A DNA stretch of 23,395 bases from an uncultured Bacteroidales bacterium. GTDB lineage: Bacteria; Bacteroidota; Bacteroidia; Bacteroidales; F082. Under the pieces are notes generated by a model, which ran no database searches, was not told the DNA's origin, and worked only from the letters and a program-made list of their open reading frames with translations. A program made the position numbers and the translations under genes. The stretch covers positions 1 to 23,395 of the forward strand of contig CALAZZ010000279.1 in the NCBI GenBank assembly GCA_937926515.1, written 5' to 3'. Of this stretch, positions 8,326 to 17,394 are shown piece by piece. Numbering within the stretch: the first letter of the stretch is position 1; every line of letters starts with the position of its first letter.

Positions 8326-9087
8326 TTAGTCGCGTTTGGAGAGGGTGGCAAGCAGTTCGGCCGCTTCTTTTTTGTAGGGATGCCCTTCGGCAGCCAGGAT
8401 AAATTCAAGGTTTTCTATGGTTTTGGCGGTTTTGCCTTTCCTAAGGTAAACCAGCGCAAGGAACCAGCGAGCATGGCCGGTATAAAGATTGTCCTCGGCT
8501 TTAAGAACATTCTGATAGGCCGTAATGGCCTGGTCAAATTCACCTGCACTGGTAAATGCCAGGCCCGTATATAGCATGAGGCGGTAGTTGCTGGTGTCTT
8601 CTGCAAGCAATTGACTGAACAATGTTGCAGCAGCAGAATAATTGGCTTGCTGAAACTGATGGACGGCTTCGGTAAACTGTTGTCCTGACGACCTGCTATA
8701 GTGCAAAAGATGTGCAGGTTGATAATACATACTGAACAACTCCTCATTTCCTGTATGCCTGCCCGGTAAAATCAAAATCAAAAGGCCGGCCATAAGGATC
8801 AGTAAGGCGGCCACTGATGCGGCAGCAACCCAATGGTTTTTTCCGAAAAAAAAATGTTTAGGCGGTTGTTGATTTTCGAGATTCATTTTTTGATGAATCC
8901 CCTTTAATTGTTCACGAAGGTCAAGTTCAGCTGTTATCGACTGATCCATATTTTCCAGGTCGGTCCATAGCTGCAATGCGGCAGCCGCTTTAGGGTCGTG
9001 CCTGTATAATGCTTCAAACTCCTGCTTTTCAGCAGCTTCCATTCTCCCCTCGAAGTAACGGTTTACCTTTTCGATTAGATCATCCAT
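8326..9087 (-). CDS. Membrane-anchored TPR protein, probable anti-sigma factor
   Basis: 253 aa. The N-terminal part of about 80 residues is helical and charged (MDDLIEKVNRYFEGRMEAAEKQEFEAL...), resembling the short cytoplasmic domains of anti-sigma factors encoded after ECF sigma genes. A single transmembrane helix follows at about 87-108 (AAASVAALLILMAGLLILIL), then TPR-like repeats at about 137-250. By the positive-inside rule the TPR part should face the periplasm. It starts 11 nt after the sigma factor stop codon, so the two almost certainly form an operon. There is no clear HxxxCxxC zinc anti-sigma motif. The role (holding the sigma factor inactive until a periplasmic signal acts on the TPR domain) is inferred from order and architecture. 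It could instead be a general TPR scaffold. Confidence 0.75.
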   Translation of the reverse strand: MDDLIEKVNRYFEGRMEAAEKQEFEALYRHDPKAAAALQLWTDLENMDQSITAELDLREQLKGIHQKMNLENQQPPKHFFFGKNHWVAAASVAALLILMAGLLILILPGRHTGNEELFSMYYQPAHLLHYSRSSGQQFTEAVHQFQQANYSAAATLFSQLLAEDTSNYRLMLYTGLAFTSAGEFDQAITAYQNVLKAEDNLYTGHARWFLALVYLRKGKTAKTIENLEFILAAEGHPYKKEAAELLATLSKRD

Positions 9088-9098
9088 GTGCTGTTGTT

Positions 9099-9683
9099 TT
9101 AAAACATTGATTGGTATTCCTTATCATTCAGTATGGCCAGGGCAAGTTTTTTTTTGCACCTGAATTTTGCTGTTTTGGCCTGGTCTTCCGAATCGAAGTC
9201 CATGATCTCTGCGATCTCTTTCATTTGCATGCCTTTCATGAAAAGTCGCAGTAAAATCCGGCATCTTTCGTGCATTTGCATGAAATACTTTTGGCAAATC
9301 CACAGTCTTCCCAACTCAAGGCTGTTTATTTCATCTTCAATTGACTGTGGCAATGTAATTTCTCCTTCTAATATTCGTAGTGATACTTTTTCCATTTTTC
9401 TATACGCCAGTTTTCTCAACCACAGGTTTCGGGCAATGCCGTTGATCAGCGTGCTGATAGCTGTGTGAGGGTACAATTGCAGATCGCCTTGCCTAGCCCT
9501 GCGGAAAACTATCGTAACGGCATCCTGGAAAACATCTTCAGCATCAGCATAATTTCCCGAATTACTGATTACATATGTCTTTACCGGGGGATAGCAGTTT
9601 TTGTACAACATCTCAAGCGTTTCAGTTTTAGCCCCTGCAATGTCTTTTAAAATTTCATCCGTACCGGCAGTGGCTGCTTTCAT
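9099..9683 (-). CDS. ECF-type RNA polymerase sigma factor
   Basis: 194 aa cytoplasmic transcription factor. Region 2 spans about residues 20-95: YADAEDVFQDAVTIVFRRAR matches the region 2.2 helix seen as DAEDxxQ(E/D)xF in ECF factors, followed by INGIARNLWLRKL. Region 4 is a helix-turn-helix at about 135-185 (CRILLRLFMKGMQMKEIAEIM...AKTAKFRCKKKLA). Length and the absence of regions 1 and 3 fit the ECF class. The cognate regulator is probably the TPR membrane protein encoded 11 nt downstream. It is divergent from the dockerin-like/TPR-CHAT gene pair across a 207-bp spacer. The sequence upstream of its start carries a motif shared with the duplicated leaders, raising the possibility of autoregulation. 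Confidence 0.92.
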   Translation of the reverse strand: MKAATAGTDEILKDIAGAKTETLEMLYKNCYPPVKTYVISNSGNYADAEDVFQDAVTIVFRRARQGDLQLYPHTAISTLINGIARNLWLRKLAYRKMEKVSLRILEGEITLPQSIEDEINSLELGRLWICQKYFMQMHERCRILLRLFMKGMQMKEIAEIMDFDSEDQAKTAKFRCKKKLALAILNDKEYQSMF

Positions 9684-9703
9684 TCCTTAATCCGGTTTTT
9701 TTG

Positions 9704-9722
9704 AAAAGGTAACACAAAAATA
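9704..9722 (-). promoter_or_regulatory. Candidate sigma-operon promoter and shared GTGTTACCTTTT motif
   Basis: On the minus strand TATTTTTG (9722-9715) matches the Bacteroidota housekeeping -7 consensus TAnnTTTG and runs directly into TGTTACCTTTT, 21 nt before the start codon. The 17 bases at 9704-9720 recur exactly at 8161-8177 and 17658-17674, upstream of the two small Cys-rich genes. The motif may be the initial transcribed region, an operator, or an alternative sigma element. I cannot distinguish these, and no convincing -33 TTG is present. Confidence 0.4.
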
Positions 9723-9890
9723 TAAAATAAATTTAGAAACGATCGGGAGTTATATGCGTATTATATTGTTAATCAGGATGTAGTGTGTGTGTAAAAGAAT
9801 AAAAAAAATTTCCCCTATGTTACTTTACAGCATTTCTCTGATTTAGAAATATACAATTCATCCATTGTTGAACCAAATAAAATCAAAGAA

Positions 9891-11138
9891 ATGAAAAATC
9901 TAGTTATTAACTGCACAGTATCTGTCAATATTTTGATGCTTTGCATTTTGAACAACAGCTTTGCTCAAACAACAGTTTCCGGTTTGGCCAGTTACAAAAA
10001 AGATGGTGTTACCCCCCTTGTAGGGATAAGCATATTGCTTTACGACATGGACGATGCTTTAGTAGCATCCACAGAAACTGACAATGAAGGCTACTATGAG
10101 TTTGCCCACCTACCCCATGGGGAATACTTGCTTACCGGAAGTAGCAGTTTACCGCCTGGCGAGATAAACATTATTGATGCTATCATGGTGGCAGAGCATA
10201 TTGAAGGGGTCAGGCAACTGGAAGGATTGGCCCTGCTTGCAGCCGATGTTGATGGTGATGGCGAAATAACCTGGGCTGATTATAACTACATCCTGGTTGA
10301 CCACCTTGTGTATGGTTATCCCTTTCCGGTGGGCGATTGGGTTTTTGAACGCCTAATGATTGCCATAGATTCTTTAATGGCGTCGCCAATAGTTTATGAT
10401 GTGGGAGGCAACAGCACTGGGGATACAAAGGTAGATATTAAACCAGATGACAATAAAATAGCTATCCAAAAGTACAATGTCAATGTTAAAGAAATTTCAG
10501 AATGGGGCCAAGCGTTTTCCATAGAGGTAAACACAAACGGCCTATTCAATTTTTCCGGCTATTTAATAGGGTTGACGCTCAATATGGAACTTTTCGAGAT
10601 AGTGGAAGTGATTTGTGCCATGCCGGACTTTGGCTATGGTATATTTCGTGACCATATCGTTATCAGTGCAGCTTCCAAGGCCGAAAAACCGTTGTTGCTT
10701 GAAGCCGGTGAAGCATTGGTACGGCTCAAAATCAAACCCAGACAACCAATCGAATTCAACGACATTGTATATTTTAAGCTTAGCGGAAACAGTCATTTTG
10801 TTGATGGGGGCCTGTCTGTATTTACCCCGTCCCTTATTTTGCCTGCCCTAAGTTTCAATTTCAATAGCAACTGCAGCAAAACCCTGCTTACAGCCTACCC
10901 CAACCCGGCAAAATCACATCTAACGATAAGTTATACACTCGCAAATGATGGTCATGCAACATTGTCCATTTATTCCCCGGATGGTAAGCCCCTGCGCACC
11001 TTGGTTGACAGCAGGCAGAAAGCAGGAAAGCATGAACTGGGCATTAGCAGGTCAGGGTTGCCACAGGGCTTGTACCTGTTGCGTTTAACTACAAATGGCG
11101 AATCAATAGTACGTTACCTGCTGTTTTCGCCCGAGTAG
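9891..11138 (+). CDS. Secreted dockerin-like, T9SS-sorted protein
   Basis: 415 aa exported protein. The order is: signal peptide (1-26, ending NNSFAQ); a carboxypeptidase-regulatory/SdrD B-like beta-sandwich at about 27-85 (TDNEGYYEFAHLPHGEYLL); a dockerin-type calcium loop at D119-V-D121-G-D123-G-E125 to D130 with preceding helix INIIDAIMVAEHI; a beta-rich cohesin-like region at about 195-325; and a T9SS sorting domain from TAYPNPAKS (335) to the end. Calcium binding and protein-protein adhesion are likely; a specific partner cannot be named. It heads a plus-strand pair with the TPR-CHAT gene, 87 nt downstream, and is divergent from the sigma operon. TATGTTACTTTA at 9818-9829 partly resembles the TGTTACCTTTT motif. 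Confidence 0.85.
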   Translation: MKNLVINCTVSVNILMLCILNNSFAQTTVSGLASYKKDGVTPLVGISILLYDMDDALVASTETDNEGYYEFAHLPHGEYLLTGSSSLPPGEINIIDAIMVAEHIEGVRQLEGLALLAADVDGDGEITWADYNYILVDHLVYGYPFPVGDWVFERLMIAIDSLMASPIVYDVGGNSTGDTKVDIKPDDNKIAIQKYNVNVKEISEWGQAFSIEVNTNGLFNFSGYLIGLTLNMELFEIVEVICAMPDFGYGIFRDHIVISAASKAEKPLLLEAGEALVRLKIKPRQPIEFNDIVYFKLSGNSHFVDGGLSVFTPSLILPALSFNFNSNCSKTLLTAYPNPAKSHLTISYTLANDGHATLSIYSPDGKPLRTLVDSRQKAGKHELGISRSGLPQGLYLLRLTTNGESIVRYLLFSPE

Positions 11139-11225
11139 TGTTTTCTGCGCCCTTCACAACAGCTTAAGACCTATTGAGGTGAACGACTGTGCTTTCTCCA
11201 TGCGAAAAGCAGTACTTTTACAGTT

Positions 11226-14200
11226 ATGTTTATCCGTCCTTCACCAATATTGGCCTTGTGGCTAAAGCAACTGACAACATCCCGGATTGTAGTGGGTTTC
11301 TTATTGTTGGTTTTGTTTCTTTATGCCTCTACCGGTTCTCCCGATGCCAGTATTGCTAACAAGGAGACAGCTTCTGAAATCCGCAACGATGAAGAAAGCG
11401 TTTTGTCCGAAAAATACACGGACATGTCCATAATTGGCAGTATAGATGACTTGTACCGTAAAGCAGAAGGCCTAGTTGAAGCTGGTAAATTTGACAGTGC
11501 CATGATGACCTTGCGCCCTGTCCTGCATTCTCAAGTTGCAGAAAAGGATGAAACCTTTTTTTTAGCGCTGTTGTTGATGGCTGATTTGTTTCGACGAAAC
11601 AATGCCCCCGATAGTGCCTTTAATTTGCTGGAGCATTGTTTGCAGGAATTAAACCACCAAATGCCGGATACTAACTTAGTGTGGGCCAGGTACTACCAAA
11701 GACTTGGTACAGTATTTAATAGTTTGGAGGATTATAATGCTGGAATTGCTGCAACAAAACGCGCCATTGATCTTTGGGTTCGCATTTCAGGTCCTGCTGA
11801 CACTAATCTGGCAGATCTTTATTCGAACTTAGGCAATTCATATACATTTTTAAATGATTATCAAAACGCATTGATTCAATATCAAGCAGCAATTCTTGTC
11901 ATTGAAAAAGGAAATGTTAGGGGAATGCGGATTAAAGCTAGGATATTCCAAAATACCGCACTAAATTATTCAGCAATGGGTGATTTCGATAATGCTGGCT
12001 TAATGTTTGACCGGGCATTCAGGAAATTTGAAGGGTATTTGCAGCCCAACGACCCTTTATGGGCCCGGCATTACAGCAGCTACGCATCTATGCTTTACTG
12101 GGCAGGTTCTTCACATGATGCGCTCAGATATTACCAAAAAGCCCGGCAGGTTCTCTTGCAAAACTACGGTAGTACCCATCTTGCTGTGGGATCGAACCTA
12201 ATAAATCAGGCCACTGTATATAGCATTTTGTACGATTACGATAAAGCCTACCATTTTAACAATCTGGCCATCAATATTTTCGAGCTACAATTACAAGGTG
12301 ATGATGACAGGCTTTTATCAAGCTATCAAAACGCAGGTATTTACCTCACGCGTTTGACCAAGTTTGACCAGGCCCTCGAATGCCTGCATAAAAGCATTAA
12401 CCCCGCGCGCTTGAACAGCACAAACATTATGGCCTATCGCAACCTGGGGGCATTGCACCACGAGATGGGCCAATACGATGAGGCAGATTATTGGTTCGAA
12501 AAAGCTTACACAGGCTCCAAGGCGCTTTATGGCGCCGAACATACGCAAACTGCCTTGACAAACCTTAGGTATGGTAGGTTTTTAACCGATGCCGGCGATC
12601 ATGAAAAAGCGCATTTGATGCTTAAACAGGCAGTTGAGGTTTACGAACGCATCTTAGGCCCCCTTAGCCGCGACTATGGCCATGCCTTGTTTCAATGGGG
12701 TAAAAACCATATGGAAATGGGAAAAACTGACAGGGCAATTGATGTTTTGCATAAGGCTGTTTCGGTGTTTTCACCGGGATTTGAAAGCGACGATGCCATG
12801 CAAAACCCACTTTTCGGCCAACTGGCACGGGACCCTTTTTCGCTTAATGCTATTTACCTGAAAGCAAAGTCGCTTCATCGCCGGTATGCGGAAACAGGGT
12901 CAGAAACTGATTTGCAGGCAGCCAGCCAAACATACCATATAGCCATCGCACTGATCTCTGAAATGCGAAATACTATCGGCAGCGAAGAAAACCGCATGAA
13001 CATTTCAAGGCTAACCTCATCTGTCATTTCAGCGGCAATGGAATGTGCCTGGGACCTTTACGCTAGAAAGCCTGAAACAACACAACTGCAACAGGCGCTG
13101 GAAATATCCGAAGCCGGGAAAGCCATGGTATTGCTGGGCATGCTGCACGAACTCGAGATCCGCCGTTACAGTTTAATGCCTGATGACATCCAGGTTTTGG
13201 AAAGCAGCACCATTCACCAGATGAATGCCCTTGAAAGCTTAATCCGCAACGAGCAGGCCAGTCATCCTCCCGATCCGCTAAAGCTGAACAGATGGCAAAC
13301 TGAATTGATTGCCTTAAAATCGAGAAAAGATAGCCTTACTGATGCTATTTACAATCAATACCCTGAATACCAAAGGCTGAAATTCGATTTCCCTGTACCG
13401 GACCTTGGCAAGCTACAATCGTCGTTGCATGCTGATGAAGCCGTTATTTCCTACACGCTTACAGGGGATTACCTGTTTGCGTTCGTGGTTTCTTCCGATA
13501 CAGCCCTGATCCACCGCGAAACCATAGATGATCGGTTTTACCAACAACTGGAAAGCTTGCGCAGACTTTTATCCGGGGATCTGCTGGGTTCTTTTGCGTT
13601 GAAGGACTACCACGGATACCTGGAAACAGCTTATAGTTTATACAGCATCCTGGTTGAACCTGTATCATCTATTGTAAGGGAAAAGCGCCTTACCATTGTT
13701 CCCGACAAACAGCTTGCATTTGTTCCTTTTGAGGCCCTTATTACATCTTTGCCCGATGGGGGGGAAATTGATTTTTCAGGCTTACCCTATTTGCTATATG
13801 CAAATGCGGTAAAATACGCCTATTCCTTGTCATTGGAACAGCATTTTCCAAAGCGAAAAAAGAAGCCAGCCAAAGCCGGAATGCTTGCACTTGCTCCGTC
13901 TTATGGTGGGCATACCCACTTTAATGCTTCTGAGAACGTTCATAACCGCCTGATGCAATTGCCCTGGGCAGCAGAGGAGGTCGGGCACCTGAAAAAGGTC
14001 TACAAGGCTGTGGGTTTCACCGGTGCAAAGGCCACAAAACCGCTTTTTATACAAAAAGCCTCCGATTACCAGCTATTGCACCTGGCTATGCATGCCACGC
14101 TTGATGACAAAGCGCCCCTTTTCTCGGCACTGCATTTTTCGCCTGCAACGGATTCCTTACAATCAGAAGTGCTGGAAGTTCATGAATTGTACAATATGCA

Positions 14201-14654
14201 GTTAAACGCTGACTTTGCATTCCTGAGCGCTTGCAACACAGCTGATGGCCCTATGCTACTCGGCGAGGGTGTGATGAGTTTTGCCAGGGGTTTCTTTTAT
14301 GCCGGTATCGAAAGCCTTGTAATGACGCTTTGGGCGGTGGATGACCTTGCAAGCTCACATTTGGTGGAATCATTTTATGCATACATTGCAAACGGATTGC
14401 ATAAGGATGAAGCCTTGAGAAATGCAAAGCTAGACTACCTGGCAACCTCCGATAACCTGAAGGCGCACCCTTTTTATTGGGCCGGATACTTACAGTTAGG
14501 TAGCAACAGCCCTGTAAACCTTTTGTCGGGTAAACCTTTCAGAAACAAGGAGCCCCTTATTGGTTTGTTTTTGCAATTGGTTGTCGTGATATGGATGATG
14601 TGGCCAATGGCAAGGGTTATGCCGTGGAAGGGCAAAAAAATTAAACAGGATTAA
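11226..14654 (+). CDS. TPR-CHAT caspase-like protein with terminal transmembrane segments
   Basis: 1142 aa. A transmembrane helix at about 20-35 (IVVGFLLLVLFLYAS) is followed by many TPR repeats (about 75-560; for example AGIAATKRAIDLW, YQNALIQYQAAI, YDEADYWFEKAY), a helical linker, and a CHAT domain at about 740-1095. The CHAT catalytic pair is visible: His956 in HLAMHATLDD and Cys1003 in LSACNTADG, followed by GEGVMSFARGFFYAG. A second hydrophobic segment near 1110-1128 (LIGLFLQLVVVIWMMW) is followed by a basic tail. Both ends carry positive charges outside the hydrophobic stretch, so both probably face the cytoplasm with the TPR-CHAT body in the periplasm (inference). CHAT domains are caspase-family cysteine proteases, so it is likely an active protease. 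It is co-directional with the dockerin-like gene and close to the sigma/TPR operon. Substrate unknown. Confidence 0.9.
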   Translation: MFIRPSPILALWLKQLTTSRIVVGFLLLVLFLYASTGSPDASIANKETASEIRNDEESVLSEKYTDMSIIGSIDDLYRKAEGLVEAGKFDSAMMTLRPVLHSQVAEKDETFFLALLLMADLFRRNNAPDSAFNLLEHCLQELNHQMPDTNLVWARYYQRLGTVFNSLEDYNAGIAATKRAIDLWVRISGPADTNLADLYSNLGNSYTFLNDYQNALIQYQAAILVIEKGNVRGMRIKARIFQNTALNYSAMGDFDNAGLMFDRAFRKFEGYLQPNDPLWARHYSSYASMLYWAGSSHDALRYYQKARQVLLQNYGSTHLAVGSNLINQATVYSILYDYDKAYHFNNLAINIFELQLQGDDDRLLSSYQNAGIYLTRLTKFDQALECLHKSINPARLNSTNIMAYRNLGALHHEMGQYDEADYWFEKAYTGSKALYGAEHTQTALTNLRYGRFLTDAGDHEKAHLMLKQAVEVYERILGPLSRDYGHALFQWGKNHMEMGKTDRAIDVLHKAVSVFSPGFESDDAMQNPLFGQLARDPFSLNAIYLKAKSLHRRYAETGSETDLQAASQTYHIAIALISEMRNTIGSEENRMNISRLTSSVISAAMECAWDLYARKPETTQLQQALEISEAGKAMVLLGMLHELEIRRYSLMPDDIQVLESSTIHQMNALESLIRNEQASHPPDPLKLNRWQTELIALKSRKDSLTDAIYNQYPEYQRLKFDFPVPDLGKLQSSLHADEAVISYTLTGDYLFAFVVSSDTALIHRETIDDRFYQQLESLRRLLSGDLLGSFALKDYHGYLETAYSLYSILVEPVSSIVREKRLTIVPDKQLAFVPFEALITSLPDGGEIDFSGLPYLLYANAVKYAYSLSLEQHFPKRKKKPAKAGMLALAPSYGGHTHFNASENVHNRLMQLPWAAEEVGHLKKVYKAVGFTGAKATKPLFIQKASDYQLLHLAMHATLDDKAPLFSALHFSPATDSLQSEVLEVHELYNMQLNADFAFLSACNTADGPMLLGEGVMSFARGFFYAGIESLVMTLWAVDDLASSHLVESFYAYIANGLHKDEALRNAKLDYLATSDNLKAHPFYWAGYLQLGSNSPVNLLSGKPFRNKEPLIGLFLQLVVVIWMMWPMARVMPWKGKKIKQD

Positions 14655-14695
14655 GGCTAGAAGCCCCCGTTTTGCTTTGTTTTAGTTCATTAGCC

Positions 14696-14730
14696 TGCAA
14701 ACCTTATGGGGAGCAACATAAGAATTTGCA
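14696..14730. terminator. Candidate bidirectional terminator between convergent genes
   Basis: TGCAAA (14696-14701) and CTTATG (14703-14708) pair with CATAAG (14717-14722) and TTTGCA (14725-14730) around an 8-nt loop, with a small internal bulge. It lies in the 115-nt gap between convergent stop codons. No T-tract follows on either strand, so termination is inferred mainly from position. Confidence 0.4.
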
Positions 14731-14769
14731 TAATGTGGAGGAGAAGTAGCCCATCGTTTCAAAACCATA

Positions 14770-16251
14770 TTACTGCCCCTTCACCCATTTCCCTGTTCCG
14801 ATTTCTTTTCCGTTGCTTACAATGTGGTACACATAAACACCATTGTCAAGTGCTGACATATTGATATGATCGCCGTTCGTCAGTTTTTTTGCTTCCAGCA
14901 CCTGCTTGCCGCTCAAATCGTAAAGATACAGGTCAGCTTGGCTGTGCTGCACACCAATATTTGCCTTTGCGAAGCTGCTTCCCGGGTTTGGGGTAAGAAT
15001 GGCTTCGCTGTAGTATGGCTCTTTAAATTCATTTTGGCCAACTACCAGCCCATTGACATCAACTTTTACCACAAAAATATCCCTATTGGGCGATTGTGTG
15101 GTATAATCGTAACGGTTGCCAACCATTATGCAGCCACCATCACTTGTAGCCGCAATACCATATAAAAAGTAATACGCATCGCCTCCGTACCAATATTCCC
15201 AAACAGGCGTAAGGTCAGGGTTTACCTTTACAAGGTGGTACCATGACTTATTATTGCTATAGAACGGGTTGCCATAGTCAAAATTGGTGGTCCCGGCGAG
15301 GTATATATTAGTGCCATTGATGTCAACGCCCCTGAACCTTGCCGGGTGCTCTCTATAACTATCGTTGAGATAAAAACTATTGAAGTCTATTTCCTCGAAA
15401 TTTTCGGTCAACGACGTGGCGTTGAGTTTGTATTGGTACGGATGGGTTCCTTTGCCACATATCAGTATTGTGCTATCGTTTAACCAGATAGGTGAGTAGT
15501 AATCCCTAACAGGAGTAGGTACAACAATATAATCAAGGCTGTCGAGGCCAAGGCTGTAAACAATAACCCCTGCGCCGATAATGGTTATATGCGTTGCAAA
15601 AACGTAATACTTTTCTTTGTCGCTGCTTTGGGCCACACCATAAGCACTTTGGAGAGGGGAGTTTGTGCTTAGGAACACAGAGGCCAGGGAATCACCGTTT
15701 TCATTGAGTTTGTAAACAAATGGATCATTATTCGGGCCTGTGGCCAATACTTCTTCATAAGCCCGGTTTCTGCTCGTATATCCTGCAACCACAAAATCCC
15801 CGTTATCGTCAACTAATGAACGCATGTGTCCTATCACACGCCCGTCAATAAGCGGTGACACCTTGTGTTCAAAAAGGTCCAACTCATGGTCCAATTCCAT
15901 ATAAAGCAATCCGCCTATAGGTTCGCTGTCGGTAGAGTACCCCCCAAGCAAATTAAAACCTGAGGCTGATTGGAAAACATCGAAAAACCGAAACGTGCCA
16001 TCCCCCTGCTGAAAAAGCTTTTCGTCAAGAATGGTTCCATCTGCACCCAAACGGATAACATAGCCTTCTGTGGTTTGTTGCACATAGTCCCTGCTAAGGC
16101 CAACAATCAAAAACCCACCTTCTTCCAACTCAATTACATGGTTGGCCTGTTGGTCATTTTGTTTTTGAAAATGCTTTTGAAAAGTGTGCTGGCCTGCTGA
16201 TGGACTTGCATAAAGAATAAAAGGAACCAGAATGATAAGAAATTTTTTCAT
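14770..16251 (-). CDS. Secreted repeat-type T9SS cargo protein, diverged propeller relative
   Basis: 493 aa from the preferred start at 16251. The frame opens at 16341, but the extra 30 residues precede a clean signal peptide (MKKFLIILVPFILYASPSAGQ) and would cross the hairpin at 16274-16302. The body carries loosely repeated units such as EEGGFLIVGLS, NGDFVVAGYTS and SDGGCIMVGNR, each followed by a (V/Y)KxDxxG strand. This resembles the three CYGG-type propeller proteins in the window but is much more diverged. The sorting domain runs from ILTPNPGSS to KWVKGQ and includes LYDLSGKQVLEAKKL. It follows the lipoprotein gene after 62 nt. Function beyond surface or secreted localisation is unknown. 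Confidence 0.88.
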   Translation of the reverse strand: MKKFLIILVPFILYASPSAGQHTFQKHFQKQNDQQANHVIELEEGGFLIVGLSRDYVQQTTEGYVIRLGADGTILDEKLFQQGDGTFRFFDVFQSASGFNLLGGYSTDSEPIGGLLYMELDHELDLFEHKVSPLIDGRVIGHMRSLVDDNGDFVVAGYTSRNRAYEEVLATGPNNDPFVYKLNENGDSLASVFLSTNSPLQSAYGVAQSSDKEKYYVFATHITIIGAGVIVYSLGLDSLDYIVVPTPVRDYYSPIWLNDSTILICGKGTHPYQYKLNATSLTENFEEIDFNSFYLNDSYREHPARFRGVDINGTNIYLAGTTNFDYGNPFYSNNKSWYHLVKVNPDLTPVWEYWYGGDAYYFLYGIAATSDGGCIMVGNRYDYTTQSPNRDIFVVKVDVNGLVVGQNEFKEPYYSEAILTPNPGSSFAKANIGVQHSQADLYLYDLSGKQVLEAKKLTNGDHINMSALDNGVYVYHIVSNGKEIGTGKWVKGQ

Positions 16252-16273
16252 TGATTTTGGTATTGGTTTTAAA

Positions 16274-16302
16274 ACGGGTTCAAGCCCTATGCCTGAACCC
16301 GT
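16274..16302 (-). terminator. Hairpin between lipoprotein and T9SS cargo genes
   Basis: A perfect 9-bp stem, ACGGGTTCA (16274-16282) with TGAACCCGT (16294-16302), around an 11-nt loop, followed on the minus strand by TTTTAAAA. It starts 11 nt after the lipoprotein stop and ends 22 nt before the next start, so it is either a leaky terminator or an intra-operon RNA element. Confidence 0.7.
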
Positions 16303-16313
16303 AAATAATGATT

Positions 16314-17300
16314 TTATTGTTCGATAGGCCTTTGATGCCAAATCCCATAGGTTACCTTTAAAAAGTGTACCATAAACCAGCAGTCATACTGGTTGGGATA
16401 AGTTCCGCAAAGCGCAAAAGCTGTATCATCCCAAACATCATATAGTACCACAGTTTTGTTTGAAGGTTTATGCATATTTGCCAGTGTGTGCACATTGTTT
16501 TTATACATCGTGATTTCTGCGGGGCTTAAACAGGCGTGTATAAGTTCAAATTCTTGAAAATCTTCAAACAAAAAGCAATCGCCATTCTGGTTTTGATGCA
16601 AACAACCAAATGATTCAAAGAAACTCACATCAGTATAGAACGATTCTGCTGGTGTAGGCACTTCAATATTTGCCTGAATTCTAATAATGTCGGCAGCATC
16701 AAGTGGCGCACCGGTGCCAGAGCCATCGCACCTTCCCAAATCCCAACCCCAATACCATGGTGAATTGTACAACCAACCAAACCCAGGCCCACCAATGGCA
16801 AATCCAGAAGTTATCCCGAACACTGCAATATCTTCCTGTTGGTCTTCTATAAACACATCTGCCACAATAAGCTGTTTGTTGTCGCTGTTGATGGCATCTG
16901 ACTGGTTAAGAATATGTTGTGCTAATTCATCATACAACTGCAGAAGATGTATAAAAGAAACTTCACCATCGGTTAGTGGTACTGATACAGATGCTGTTCC
17001 AAATTGTACATGCTCAAAATCAAAACCTGCATCAGCATACATATAGTTGGCCAATGCTTCTACATGCCACTCTGCTGTAATAATATCAATGGTTTCAAAG
17101 CCTGATTTGGTGCCCGGAGTGATTCTCACAAAGTCAAGCTTTTCTTTGAAATCTTCTATTTTCTTCAATACGATTTCACTATCGGTTTGTGAAATATCTT
17201 GCCTTTCCGATAATTGCGGCCCATCTGCCTTATAGCAGCTTTGGAATCCAATAATAAAAGGGATGAGCAATGCCAATATGTAAATCGATTTTGTTTTCAT
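16314..17300 (-). CDS. Putative lipoprotein of unknown function
   Basis: 328 aa from the start at 17300. The longer frame from 17387 adds 29 residues before a typical lipoprotein signal and is rejected. MKTKSIYILALLIPFIIGFQSC gives a lipobox with Cys22 as the acylated residue. The mature part is acidic and soluble. A central segment, GPGFGWLYNSPWYWGWDLGR, is unusually rich in G, W and Y. Several cysteines lie in the C-terminal third (FGCLHQNQNGDCF, HACLS, FALCGTYPNQYDCWF) and could form disulfides outside the cytoplasm. I do not recognise the family. It is followed by a hairpin spacer and a T9SS cargo gene, and may share a transcript with it. Confidence 0.8.
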   Translation of the reverse strand: MKTKSIYILALLIPFIIGFQSCYKADGPQLSERQDISQTDSEIVLKKIEDFKEKLDFVRITPGTKSGFETIDIITAEWHVEALANYMYADAGFDFEHVQFGTASVSVPLTDGEVSFIHLLQLYDELAQHILNQSDAINSDNKQLIVADVFIEDQQEDIAVFGITSGFAIGGPGFGWLYNSPWYWGWDLGRCDGSGTGAPLDAADIIRIQANIEVPTPAESFYTDVSFFESFGCLHQNQNGDCFLFEDFQEFELIHACLSPAEITMYKNNVHTLANMHKPSNKTVVLYDVWDDTAFALCGTYPNQYDCWFMVHFLKVTYGIWHQRPIEQ

Positions 17301-17394
17301 ATTTATAATTTTTTTTAAGTTAAGAAATGTGTCGCTTAGTACAGTTAACCGCCCGTTTATCCTTTGCGGTCGCCATCCCCCGTGCAATGCACCA

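Noticed and set aside
8202..8402. Plus-strand open frame starting MYKSLNNC in the duplicated leader
   Set aside because: In the second copy (17700-17780) the matching frame stops after 26 codons, and its differences are non-synonymous, unlike the minus-strand gene in the same repeat.
11226..14654. Link to the CRISPR-associated TPR-CHAT protease (craspase)
   Set aside because: No CRISPR array or cas gene is present, and this protein has transmembrane segments at both ends. It belongs with the membrane-associated TPR-CHAT proteins common in Bacteroidota.
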